Assembly (NCBI GenBank): GCA_029265125.1
Contig: JAJUJX010000009.1
Span: 26,329 to 90,328, forward strand
Reading direction: 5' to 3'
DNA: 64,000 nucleotides
Source of the DNA: Tolumonas sp008015085
GTDB taxonomy: Bacteria > Pseudomonadota > Gammaproteobacteria > Enterobacterales > Aeromonadaceae
A program made the translations under genes and the position numbers. This document shows, piece by piece, positions 26,867-35,316 of the stretch (position 1 is the stretch's first letter; every line of letters begins with the position of its first letter). Below the pieces are notes generated by a model. It was not told the origin of the DNA and made no database searches. It saw only the letters and a program-made list of their open reading frames with translations.

Positions 26867-29056
26867 ATGTTCAGTCAAAACAAGAAAGGAATAACATCTC
26901 CCGGTATGAAGCCAAATGCCATCACACAAGCAATTTTGCTGGCCGGAATTACCTGTATAGCTCCTTCAATCGCAATAGCCGGTAGTCACGATGCCGTTGA
27001 GCTGAACACAGTGAATGTGGAAGCAAATTCAGAAGTAGAAAACGGTGTGCCGGTTTCACGGAAGGTCAGTACAACAGGCACTAAAACAGCAACTCCGCTG
27101 AATAAAACACCTCAGTCGGTCAGTGTGGTCACTAGTGAAGATATCGAAGAAAAAGGTGTGAGTTCTGTCGCTGACTCACTGGCTTATTCGGCAGGTGTTG
27201 TAACCAACTATCGCGGCACTTCAAACCGTAACGATGAGGTCATGGCGCGTGGGATGAATTCTTACTTGCCGCAATATCTGGATGGAATCAGCTTTGCTTC
27301 TGGCTCTAGTGGGCAAAATTTATCTCCGCAGATTGATCCATGGCTGCTAGAGCGCGTTGAATTAATTCACGGCCCGGCATCTGTATTATATGGTCAATCC
27401 AATCCTGGTGGGTTGATAAGCATGGCCAGTAAACGCCCGACGGAGGAATCGGTTCATACGGTTGAGGTCGGTTATGGCACAGACAATCAGCGTGAAGCTG
27501 CTTTCGATTTTGGGGGAGCAGCAACCGATGATGGCAAAGTATTATTCCGGATCAGCGGTATCACGCGTGCAAAAGATGGTCAGGAAAATTATGTCGAAGA
27601 AGAGCGTTATGCAATTGCACCTTCATTAACTTTTAAACCAACAGATGCAACTACACTGACATTGTTGGCGAGTTTTCAGAAAGATCCTTCCGCTGGATAT
27701 CGTAACTTCCTGCCCTCCCAAGGAACGGTAAAATCCAATCCTAATGGATCTATTCCAACAGATTTCTTTATGAGTGATCCCAACTGGGAGCAAGCTTCAC
27801 GTAACCAGAAATCTGCAGGCTATGCTTTTGAGCATAGCGTAAATAATGCACTGACATTCCGGCAGAATTTACGTTTCACCGATTTACAACAAGATACACA
27901 GACTCTGATTTACGACTACTGGGCGACTTCTTCTTATGACGTGATGAGTCGCTGGGCTCAGAAGTTCGATCAGAAAGCGAAGACATTTGGTATTGATAAC
28001 CAAGCTGAATACAAATTCGCTACAGGTGCGACAGAGCATACCGTCTTGGCGGGTGTCGATTACAAAACTTTCACTTTCCGTGAGACCGATTGGACAGATT
28101 ACAACAGCGATGGTGATTTAAACATTGACTGGACTAATCCAACCTATGGTATCGACACCAGAAACATCGATCTAAAAAGCACTGCGAATGAAAAACAGAG
28201 CCGTAAACAAACAGGCATCTATCTGCAAGATCAAATCGCACTTGATCGCTGGAACTTTGTCATTTCTGGGCGTAACGACTGGGCAGATCTGGATTTAGAT
28301 GATTATCTCTATTCTTCTTCTGATTCAACGCAAATTCATAAAGCTACGGGACGTGCAGGCATACTTTATGCGTTTGATAATGGCCTATCTCCTTACATCA
28401 GTTATAGCACCTCATTCGAACCAATCACTTACAAAGGTGCTGATGGCAAGATTATGAAGCCTACCACCGCGAAACAGACCGAAGTCGGTGTGAAATATCA
28501 GCCTCATGGTAGTCGTTCTTCTGTAACTGCTGCAGTTTATGACCTCAAACAACAGAATGTTGCGTCTTATGACTCCAGCTCCTATAGCTACCAGCAAACT
28601 GGTGAGGTCGGTTCAAAAGGCTTCGAACTGGAAACTAATCTGCAGCTGACAGGTGCTTGGAAAGTTACTACCGCCTATGCTTATACCGACGCCGAAATTT
28701 TGAAAGATGAGACAGCAAGCAACGTTGGCTTAGCTCCGCAGTGGATTCCAGAACATTCGGGATCTCTCTGGAATACGTATGAATTTACGAATGGTTTGAC
28801 CGCTGGGGCTGGCTGGCGTTATGTAGGTACCACGTATAATCGTGCTAATACGACGAAAACACCTGCTTACGGCCTATACGATGCGTCTCTCAACTATGAC
28901 CTAGGCACAGCGTCAAATAGTCTTAAAGGGGCAAAAGTTCAGCTGACAGTGAACAACATATTCGATAAGAAATATGTTTCATCATGTGCGAGCGATTACG
29001 CTTGCTTCTATGGTGCAGAGCGTAGTGCCATGCTGAAAGTCAATTACGCGTGGTAA
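26867..29056 (+). CDS. TonB-dependent siderophore receptor (FhuA/FvtA-like)
   Basis: Outer-membrane ferric-siderophore receptor of 729 residues. A signal peptide ends near SIAIAGSHD. A TonB-box-like segment DAVELNTVNVEA follows. The plug domain has TPQSVSVVTSEDIEEKG, VMARGMNSYLPQYLDGISF and ELIHGPASVLYGQSNPGGLI, which are marks of the TIGR01783 siderophore-receptor family. The rest is a 22-strand barrel ending in VQLTVNNIFDKKYVSSC and a C-terminal aromatic residue (NYAW), as needed for BAM assembly. The ATG follows AAAAGGATGAAG. It is divergent from the fes-mbtH-NRPS operon around a Fur box, so it is the likely receptor for that operon's product. Sequence alone cannot separate catecholate from ferrichrome receptors in this group. 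Confidence 0.92.
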   Translation: MFSQNKKGITSPGMKPNAITQAILLAGITCIAPSIAIAGSHDAVELNTVNVEANSEVENGVPVSRKVSTTGTKTATPLNKTPQSVSVVTSEDIEEKGVSSVADSLAYSAGVVTNYRGTSNRNDEVMARGMNSYLPQYLDGISFASGSSGQNLSPQIDPWLLERVELIHGPASVLYGQSNPGGLISMASKRPTEESVHTVEVGYGTDNQREAAFDFGGAATDDGKVLFRISGITRAKDGQENYVEEERYAIAPSLTFKPTDATTLTLLASFQKDPSAGYRNFLPSQGTVKSNPNGSIPTDFFMSDPNWEQASRNQKSAGYAFEHSVNNALTFRQNLRFTDLQQDTQTLIYDYWATSSYDVMSRWAQKFDQKAKTFGIDNQAEYKFATGATEHTVLAGVDYKTFTFRETDWTDYNSDGDLNIDWTNPTYGIDTRNIDLKSTANEKQSRKQTGIYLQDQIALDRWNFVISGRNDWADLDLDDYLYSSSDSTQIHKATGRAGILYAFDNGLSPYISYSTSFEPITYKGADGKIMKPTTAKQTEVGVKYQPHGSRSSVTAAVYDLKQQNVASYDSSSYSYQQTGEVGSKGFELETNLQLTGAWKVTTAYAYTDAEILKDETASNVGLAPQWIPEHSGSLWNTYEFTNGLTAGAGWRYVGTTYNRANTTKTPAYGLYDASLNYDLGTASNSLKGAKVQLTVNNIFDKKYVSSCASDYACFYGAERSAMLKVNYAW

Positions 29057-29074
29057 TTCACTAAAACACTATCT

Positions 29075-29106
29075 AAAGCCATCTGATCACAGGTGGCTTT
29101 TTTTGA
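29075..29106 (+). terminator. Intrinsic terminator after the receptor gene
   Basis: Hairpin AAAGCCATCT / AGGTGGCTTT with a short GATCAC loop followed by TTTTTTT, starting 19 bp after the receptor stop. Confidence 0.85.
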
Positions 29107-29161
29107 TTATTTCGGGGGTTCCATCATGCAGTCTTAAATAGTTATGACTTAATCGAATCAA

Positions 29162-29179
29162 ATATTGTTACATCATACC
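29162..29179 (-). promoter_or_regulatory. Ter-like replication arrest site, left copy
   Basis: Read on the minus strand this is GGTATGATGTAACAATAT, an exact 18-bp inverted copy of the site at 29289-29306. It resembles the E. coli Ter core GTATGTTGTAACTAAAG at 13 of 17 positions and keeps the G of GTATG and the TGTAAC block. By the E. coli convention its blocking face points right, toward the other copy. Confidence 0.7.
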
Positions 29180-29288
29180 TATAAGGCAATAAAAAAAGGC
29201 TCTCCGACCAACTTAAACAGACACTACTAAACTTCACATTAAAAACGTCTGTAGTAAAAATAACGACTCCTTTCCTTATTATTCTTTT

Positions 29289-29306
29289 GGTATGATGTAA
29301 CAATAT
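29289..29306 (+). promoter_or_regulatory. Ter-like replication arrest site, right copy, in the tus promoter
   Basis: GGTATGATGTAACAATAT, 25 bp before the tus start. E. coli TerB also overlaps the tus promoter and gives autorepression, so the same is likely here. By the E. coli convention its blocking face points left, so the two copies form an inward fork trap of about 110 bp. Confidence 0.72.
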
Positions 29307-29330
29307 AATATTGAGAGAGTGATGATAACA

Positions 29331-30275
29331 ATGAAATCTAGTGAAAACTCAGGTTATTCCCGCTTTCTATTACGTCATTATTTTGATCAATTACAACAAG
29401 TAACCAGCTCTTTTATCGACACTCTACGGCTAATTCCGCTATGTGATACAAGAATATTTTCTCTACCCGATATTCTTCGGGAACAAGAAAACCAGCCTCA
29501 CCCATCTTACATTCCTGTTCACACCATTTGCGATCATAAACAGGCGTTATCATTAGCCTGTAAGGCTTATTCCCATTTTTGGATGCAAGAAAACGCCGAT
29601 ATATCTACGCGCCATCCATCACGTCTTCCAGGAGTCCTGGTTTTTGAACGGACCGAGATACGCTCATTGCTTCATGAATTAGCGCTGGAGATCAATAAAT
29701 TAAAAAATCTCTTTGAACAACAAGCTCAATCTATACCAGCTGAATCACGGTTTACTGAATTACACGACATGATGCCAGGCCTGATGACGCTGCAAGTGTA
29801 TCGAAAAATATTTATATCTGATGAGTCTTTCTATTCAATTCGCTTTTTTTGGGCAAATAAGCAATATATTCAGAAGGTAACTAAAAATGAAATTATTCAA
29901 CGTCTGAAAAATAGCAAACAGAATCCAGGACGCCAGTTTCTGAATGCAGAAGATTTTGATGCATGGCAAGATGCGGTAGAACAAGAAATTGAAATAGTAA
30001 TGGCCGTTTCTGACTCTGCAGAATTACGTATTCGCCGACCAATAAAAGTTCAACCGATGGCTCGGCTTACACAATCAAAACACCCCGAAAAACAGAGTTC
30101 TAGCGTAAAGCAAATTGCAGCTCCCCTTCCAATTATTTTGTTTAGATCAGATGAGCACCTCCGGATCGGTACACTGAAAAACTATAACGCTGATTCAATA
30201 TCACATAAACGTATTCCCTCCCCTCCTAAAGTCGAGTTACTAATTGATCGGCTACATTTATATAAACTGCTGTAA
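29331..30275 (+). CDS. tus: Tus, DNA replication terminus site-binding protein
   Basis: Contrahelicase that binds Ter DNA and stops replication forks from one side. The protein of about 314 residues matches E. coli Tus (309) block by block: SRLPGVLVFERTE, EINKLKNLFEQQAQS, MMPGLMTLQVYRK, IRFFWANKQYIQKVTKNEI, LRIRRPIKVQPMARL, APLPIILFRSD, LKNYNADSISHKRI and the C-terminal LLIDRLHLY. These cover the conserved DNA-contacting strands. I chose ATG 29331 after GAGAGAG; ATG 29322 and GTG 29319 are alternatives. Two inverted Ter-like sites lie directly upstream. It sits 3 kb from parB and 4-5 kb from the replication origin region, which suggests control of plasmid replication. Tus outside the Enterobacterales chromosome is uncommon. 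Confidence 0.88.
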   Translation: MKSSENSGYSRFLLRHYFDQLQQVTSSFIDTLRLIPLCDTRIFSLPDILREQENQPHPSYIPVHTICDHKQALSLACKAYSHFWMQENADISTRHPSRLPGVLVFERTEIRSLLHELALEINKLKNLFEQQAQSIPAESRFTELHDMMPGLMTLQVYRKIFISDESFYSIRFFWANKQYIQKVTKNEIIQRLKNSKQNPGRQFLNAEDFDAWQDAVEQEIEIVMAVSDSAELRIRRPIKVQPMARLTQSKHPEKQSSSVKQIAAPLPIILFRSDEHLRIGTLKNYNADSISHKRIPSPPKVELLIDRLHLYKLL

Positions 30276-30454
30276 TATTTACTTATCTAGGCTCGGATAT
30301 AACTTTTTAAAATTGACCAACGAACACGCAGCTTATGTTTTTAGGGTTAATAGCCCTCCCCCACCTTGTTTAAAAAATAAATTCACCTGATTTTTTTAAT
30401 TTGTGAACAATTTTTGCATGTATCAGAAAGGATACGATGCCAAGCATAATATTT

Positions 30455-30967
30455 TCAAGATATACCTATTGGTTGGTAACCTTGCCATTCAGGTATAAAT
30501 TTATTTCCTTTCTTTTGTGGTTCAAGATGAATGTAGTACTCATCAATCTGACTCAGTACCTTGCAATCATCAACATCTTTCAGGTTATCCTTATGTTGCT
30601 GATCTTCACCAGATAATAAACTTCTTAATGCTTTTTCTTTGGCTTCGGCAGCATTATCAGCAACAAAAAAATCAAATGCATGCAGCTCAGCCAACTCTGT
30701 ATGGTTATATGCACCTACATTTACGAAGTACAATTTCTTTGCAGATGGCGGCATTTGCGGATTTTTTGAGATACTGATTTTGTAACCATCAGCCCAATGT
30801 AAACGAGCATAGCCATCAATATGAATTTTATCCTTATCACCAAACCAATTCTCTCGTAATTTTGGCCAGGCATCCTCAGGTTTTTCTGCAACAACAAACT
30901 GAATATCATGCACTTCGATGTTCGACTTACCCGCATTACCACCAATTGCAAATATGAATAAATCCAT
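30455..30967 (-). CDS. DUF1543-family protein
   Basis: A 170-residue soluble protein of unknown role. FIFAIGGNAGKSNIEVHDIQ followed by FVVAEKPEDAWPKLRENWFG, and a second related half (LYFVNVGAYNHTELAELHAFD, FFVADNAAEAKEKAL), show the internal two-fold repeat that I associate with DUF1543. It has no signal peptide or membrane helix. It is convergent with tus across a 180-bp gap. The gene stands alone, and no functional partner can be read from the context. Family assignment is by resemblance. Confidence 0.7.
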   Translation of the reverse strand: MDLFIFAIGGNAGKSNIEVHDIQFVVAEKPEDAWPKLRENWFGDKDKIHIDGYARLHWADGYKISISKNPQMPPSAKKLYFVNVGAYNHTELAELHAFDFFVADNAAEAKEKALRSLLSGEDQQHKDNLKDVDDCKVLSQIDEYYIHLEPQKKGNKFIPEWQGYQPIGIS

Positions 30968-31130
30968 GGTTTACCTCAAAAATTTCTATAGATACGAATA
31001 TATTAGTAAGTGATGCACTGCATGCGACAAAAAGTGAATATGGTAAAAAGAGAACATCAATAACTAATTTTCCCACTTATATCAGAGCTACTGCTCAATC
31101 AACAACAGTTCCATAATAAATCACCCTCAT

Positions 31131-31760
31131 GCCTTATTTCGCTCAGTGCTTTATGAGTTAAAACGTAAATGGATGACCATATTACGCTCTGGCAAGAATA
31201 CGTATCCGCAGAGAAAATCAGGTACAGACAGATCTATACAGTCAGTTTGTGAATATTAAACACGTTGGTAGAAAATGCAGTACAGATCCACAATGCATTT
31301 ACGCCATCACCCGTTCTATATCATACATGAACTGAATATCTCCATTCCTGAACTGATGAACGCCTGAAGGTCAATCAGAATGATCACTTTGAATATCAAC
31401 CATATTATTACTCTGTACCTCACTACCCAGTAAACACAGGCCAGCGAGTCATTAATATCAGAAATGGTCGCCAGAGCAATTCCTCCACAGGAAGAGCTGG
31501 ATCGGTGTAGCCATGCGAGATCTTGTACAACGGTTATTGATGTCCCGGCACAATCTTACCGAAGTGGTCTGAGCCAACTCAATCAAACATAGAAGAACTA
31601 AGATCAGCGGCAGAGTTGGTTATGAACTTATGCAGAACTCAGTTTCGAAGAAAGACGGAGATTCCTACTGAGATGTGAACTGCAAGGTCTGGAGCACACT
31701 GGCTGGACAGAAAGCAAATTAGTGAACTGCTAGCAGGAATCTATCTGTTATGCATCTTGG
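31131..31760 (+). pseudogene. Degraded IS21-family istA/istB remnant
   Basis: No long frame survives, but pieces are readable in different frames. NDHFEYQPYYYSVPHYPVN near 31378-31435 followed by GQRVINIRNGR resembles the IstA C-terminal block HVEVDKHYYSVPY. SFEERRRFLLRCELQGLEH near 31646-31700 resembles the IstB N-terminal SFEERLALLLDRE block. The order istA then istB is right for IS21. It is heavily frameshifted and lies between the DUF1543 gene and parS, so it marks an old insertion at the edge of the partition locus. I see no terminal repeats. Confidence 0.5.
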
Positions 31761-31892
31761 TAAAACAGGCATGCAACCAATAAGTGAAGTCCGCTACAGC
31801 CGTTTAAACTTGTTGCGGGATATAACTTGCCGCATGTCAGCTGGATAAAGTTATCAGGAGAACAATCAAAACATCGATAGGGAATACAATTG

Positions 31893-32018
31893 TGGCGAAT
31901 GCGATCCTGAACCATGAAATTCAGTGGCGATTTCATACTGAAATTCCACATAAAAATCAAAAAAAAACCTTATTTTTCAATAAATTAAATTTAATTTTTC
32001 GTTGGCGAAGATTGAAAT
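31893..32018. promoter_or_regulatory. parS: parS centromere-like site downstream of parB
   Basis: The site holds P1-type ParB boxes. TGGCGA hexamers lie at 31893, 31925 and 32003 (the complement, TCGCCA, is my recalled P1 box-B motif). TGAAAT/ATTTCA boxes lie at 31915, 31930-31944 (a perfect inverted pair around TAC) and 32013. The two arms are separated by about 55 bp of very AT-rich DNA, where P1 parS has an IHF bend. The position directly after parB matches the P1 order parA-parB-parS. Confidence 0.75.
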
Positions 32019-32106
32019 ATACAGGGGGGTTTTGCTTGATTTTCTAAGGTTTACACCAACATTTGAATGCCGGCGTAAACCAAAAAATACAAAAGAGGGG
32101 AGGGAA

Positions 32107-33090
32107 TTATTGAGATTCAGTCAGATGTTTATTAAGAATATGTTCGATTGCCGAATCGAGTTCATCCTGCAGCTCTTTAGACAAACGATTAAATTCATAG
32201 CTGAACATTCGACCTTTATTTTTTTTACGAGCAAAACGATCTTTATCTGCGAAAGACCACAAATGTGAAACAACCGCTTTTTCTTTCTTTGGCATTTTCA
32301 CCAGATCAGCAGCCTCAGCCCGTATGACCTGCATAATCTGGTTTTTCAGATCATCTTCGGGAAGGATGTTATCCTGGATCAGGTTTTCAACTTCGTCATG
32401 TATATTTAATACCAAGTCGAGATGATCAATACCTTTTTCGGTGATCAGTTCATGAACTGACAGCAGGCTCTTAAAATCAGCAAAAGATAGTTCTGATTGC
32501 ACTGGGAAAAGAGAGACATATTCCTGCGGAACGCTTGCTGCCTGCAAAGCGCGAGTTACCTTTGCCTGAGATAGACCTCGGGTATCAGCTATTTCTTTCT
32601 GCGACATACCGGATTGTTTAAGATTGAGCAATTGTAAACCGATCTCGCGGATATTGTGTTCTTTAGCTGTTTGTATATCGTTTGCTAATTGTCTTGCTTC
32701 TTCTGCTGTTATTGCTGCCTGGGTTACCAAAACATTCAAAGGTGCATTGCAAATTATTGCTGCAGCACGGCGGCGAGATCCATCTAATATCTCAATTCGT
32801 TCATCAACCTGAACTCCAATTGCAGGGAAAAACTGTTGAAGTTTAAATGTTCGGGTAATGTCTTTTAATGACTCAGGGGTTAACGCAGTCTGATCGCGGC
32901 CATTTGTTTCCTGAATAACAAATGTTTCAGTCTCTACTTGATTAGCAGAAATTGATTTCAGGATAAAAACTGCTTTTTTACCTGACGACAGGATAAACGT
33001 CTGTTTAAAAGACTGAGTATCATCATCTACACTGGCAGAAAGAGGAGACTGGCTAAAAGTTCTTCCAATTGTTTTACGTTTTATTGTCAT
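32107..33090 (-). CDS. parB: P1-type ParB centromere-binding protein
   Basis: A 327-residue partition protein. It binds parS with a helix-turn-helix region and a dimerised C-terminal domain, and it recruits ParA. The whole sequence follows P1 ParB: N-terminal RKTIGRTFSQSPLSA, NGRDQTALTPESLK, QFFPAIGVQVDERIEILDGS, RRRAAAIICN, AKEHNIREIGLQLLNLKQSG and MSQKEIADTRGLSQAKVTRA for the HTH, FPVQSELSFADFKSL, and the C-terminal DKDRFARKKNKGRMFSYEF, NRLSKELQDELD. The gene follows parA by 8 bp, and a parS-like array starts 90 bp after its stop. Confidence 0.95.
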   Translation of the reverse strand: MTIKRKTIGRTFSQSPLSASVDDDTQSFKQTFILSSGKKAVFILKSISANQVETETFVIQETNGRDQTALTPESLKDITRTFKLQQFFPAIGVQVDERIEILDGSRRRAAAIICNAPLNVLVTQAAITAEEARQLANDIQTAKEHNIREIGLQLLNLKQSGMSQKEIADTRGLSQAKVTRALQAASVPQEYVSLFPVQSELSFADFKSLLSVHELITEKGIDHLDLVLNIHDEVENLIQDNILPEDDLKNQIMQVIRAEAADLVKMPKKEKAVVSHLWSFADKDRFARKKNKGRMFSYEFNRLSKELQDELDSAIEHILNKHLTESQ

Positions 33091-33098
33091 CAGTCACC

Positions 33099-34298
33099 TC
33101 AATTTGTACGGATAAATTCAATTCTATCAAACACGGCTTTCGCAAAATCTTCTGCTGCAGAGCGGGCATTTTTTAATGCTTCACTACTTCCTACATAGGT
33201 TGATGGATTTGCTGAAATGACAGTGTCGAATGACTCGCCACAGCGTTCAAAACCATCTAACCGGGGGAGGGTCACATCTAACATGTCTCCACCAAAAATC
33301 TCTTTTGCCAGGCTATGACAAAGCTTGTGGTCAGATTTATTTGATAGCTTAGACATAAATCCGATATTACTTAGTACTCGGCAAGGAAACCCTGATTCTT
33401 CAATAATCGTAACAAGTTCTGGCAAGCGAGTTAGGTATTTCAGGGTCGAATGAAAATCGACCTGAGCGGGAGGAACAGGAGTCATCAATAAATCAGCAGC
33501 AGCAATAGCATTCTTAAGAAACGCATCCAAATGAGGCCCACTATCAACGAAAATAAAATCGTAATCATTTTCCAGCTTATCAATAATATTTTCACGAAGA
33601 ATGGCATGGACATTTTGATGCGGTAAATGCTCGGTACACAACTCATCCCAACGAGAGGCAATGAATGCATCATCAATGGAAGCAGGCATAAGATCAACAC
33701 CAGGGATCACTGAAGGAACAATAAACTCGCTCATCAATTCATCGCGTGAAACGTTTTGCAGCATAGCCTGTGCAGATGTAGTTTCAACAAGACCTACTGC
33801 CTGAGTATGATTTAGAAACATCGTTGCAGAAGATTGAGGATCAAGGTCAATCACCAATATTCTGAGATCTTCGAAAAGCAGATGAGGATGCGCTCTTAAT
33901 GCATGAGCTAATGAGACCGTAGAAACTGTTTTCGACACACCACCTTTCAGATTGCCAACAAAAATGGTGAAGGCTTTTGAGTATCGGTCTCTGTATTTAG
34001 GTACGCCTCTGTGGTGGTATATATCAATAATATTTTGTATTGACATAGCATACTTAATTGAACTACCTGCCGGTCTTTTCTCAAAGATATAACCATTTTC
34101 TTCCATTTCATTAACTGCGTAATCAACACTCGCTCTGGTTAGTTTTGGCAGTTTGGAAAGTGCAGCTTTTGCATAGAGTTGATAATACTGATTCTCCTGT
34201 AATTCATCTTTTTGTACCTGAATTTGTTCTGTCAGTGAGAAAAGCATCTTTTCTGAACGTTGTGCGACTTTATGTATTTGTTGTGTGTTGTCAGTCAT
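33099..34298 (-). CDS. parA: P1-type ParA partition ATPase
   Basis: Type Ia Walker-type ATPase of about 399 residues that positions plasmid copies on the nucleoid and represses its own operon. The N-terminal 100 residues form the HTH repressor region (LTRASVDYAVNEMEENGY). Then come the deviant Walker A FVGNLKGGVSKTVSTVSLAH near 105, ILVIDLDPQSSATMFLNH for the Walker A' and B region, and DYDFIFVDSGPHLDAFLKNA. Similarity to P1 ParA runs end to end, including HKVAQRSEKML, MSIQNIIDIYHHRGVPKYRD and AEDFAKAVFDRIEFIR. I chose ATG 34298, since P1 ParA begins just before the HKVAQ block; 34307 is possible. It is the first gene of parAB, transcribed away from the origin region. Confidence 0.95.
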   Translation of the reverse strand: MTDNTQQIHKVAQRSEKMLFSLTEQIQVQKDELQENQYYQLYAKAALSKLPKLTRASVDYAVNEMEENGYIFEKRPAGSSIKYAMSIQNIIDIYHHRGVPKYRDRYSKAFTIFVGNLKGGVSKTVSTVSLAHALRAHPHLLFEDLRILVIDLDPQSSATMFLNHTQAVGLVETTSAQAMLQNVSRDELMSEFIVPSVIPGVDLMPASIDDAFIASRWDELCTEHLPHQNVHAILRENIIDKLENDYDFIFVDSGPHLDAFLKNAIAAADLLMTPVPPAQVDFHSTLKYLTRLPELVTIIEESGFPCRVLSNIGFMSKLSNKSDHKLCHSLAKEIFGGDMLDVTLPRLDGFERCGESFDTVISANPSTYVGSSEALKNARSAAEDFAKAVFDRIEFIRTN

Positions 34299-34342
34299 AC
34301 ATATCACTCACATGCTGGATTTTTGATTTTATACAAAAATAC

Positions 34343-34362
34343 TACATATATTTTGTTATGTA
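34343..34362. promoter_or_regulatory. Candidate parOP operator upstream of parA
   Basis: Inverted repeat TACATA (34343-34348) and TATGTA (34357-34362) with an AT-rich spacer, 45 bp upstream of the parA start. P1 ParA binds an inverted repeat at the same place to autoregulate. The match is by position and symmetry only. Confidence 0.4.
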
Positions 34363-34442
34363 AAATAAATTGGTTGTAAATTGTTCTTTATGACAGGATT
34401 AAAGTTATTCTGTTTTTGTATTGTTGGTTGTTTTTTGAGCAA

Positions 34443-34686
34443 AGTTATCCACTTATGCACAGGCTAGATCAAATAAATAGATCCTATTAAAGATCCTATT
34501 AGATCATATAAGATCACAGGTGCCGAAAAATTATTTAATATCATGAGGTTACACAACTATTTAACCACTGTAGTGAGTAAACTATCTTTTGTGAACAGTA
34601 ATTCAACCGCTGTAATGAGATATATAACCGCTGGGAAATGCACTCCATAACCACTGTAAATAGTAGGCGATCACAAATGTGGATAA
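34443..34686. other. Origin core: DnaA boxes and GATC repeats
   Basis: A DnaA-like box TTATCCACT lies at 34445 and a perfect one (TGTGGATAA, complement of TTATCCACA) at 34678-34686. Between them five GATC sites are packed at 34467, 34480, 34492, 34502 and 34512, in related AT-rich units of the type AGATCCTATTA. This order (DnaA box, Dam-site repeats, iterons, rep gene) is the layout of P1 oriR and related iteron origins, where the GATC repeats form the melting region. Confidence 0.65.
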
Positions 34687-35293
34687 TTTTTTATCTAATC
34701 GTTATTTATTAATAACATTTTGAATTAAAAAGATATTTTAAATTTTCTATGTGTTTTTCCTCTCTGATTTTTATGGATTTGTTCTGCACTCCAATCTCAT
34801 ATTTCTTTGCTTTTTACTTTATCCGGCGAAACTAATCAGCTTTTGTTAACCACTATAGCGAGTAAGTAACCACTATAATGAGTACGTTTTCATGTCGATT
34901 CTGTTGGTTTAAACAAAGATCGCTGTTGTGCTCTGCATTGAGAGCTCATTTATTGTATTCAATTTGAACATACATCCACTATGGTTAGTAAATATAACCA
35001 CTATAAATAGTTTGAATGCTGTAGATAGCTTAAAAATTCATCTTTTATATCTAGCATCCACTATGGTAAGTAGCTTAACCGCTATAATGAGTAACCTGCA
35101 ATTTCGCGATTTCTTTTGAACTGCATCCACTGTATTGAGTAACATCCACTATAGTTAGTGGTTCTGCGGCGAATTTAAGCAGGATCTATGTGATCTAACC
35201 ACTATAAACAGCATATAACCACTATAGAGAGCAAAAAGGCATGGTAATGATCATAGGATCGCTTGTACTATCCACTATAAGAAGGTGGATCAC
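34563..35293. repeat. Upstream iteron array of the RepFIB-type origin
   Basis: About 15 direct copies, mostly in pairs, of a 17-18 bp unit with consensus AACCACTATANNGAGTA. Clear copies start at 34563, 34647, 34847, 34867, 34973, 34994, 35055, 35075, 35123, 35143, 35196 and 35214; degenerate copies lie near 34604, 34625 and 35270. Variation is mainly AACC versus ATCC at the start and TATA versus TGTA. These are the expected RepA binding sites for initiation and autoregulation. The last copy lies about 20 bp before the rep start, so it probably overlaps the rep promoter. Confidence 0.88.
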
Positions 35294-35316
35294 TTGTTCT
35301 GACTGAGAATCAGAAA

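Noticed and set aside
31748..31960. Minus-strand frame of 70 codons
   Set aside because: It overlaps the parS-like boxes and decayed IS21 DNA and has no recognisable protein features.
34928..35119. Open frame of 63 codons within the iteron array
   Set aside because: It is built from iteron sequence and has no ribosome site.
34563..35293. Repeated 17-18 bp units considered as a CRISPR array
   Set aside because: Unit spacing is irregular, units vary in sequence, no cas genes are present, and the location beside a RepFIB initiator identifies them as iterons.
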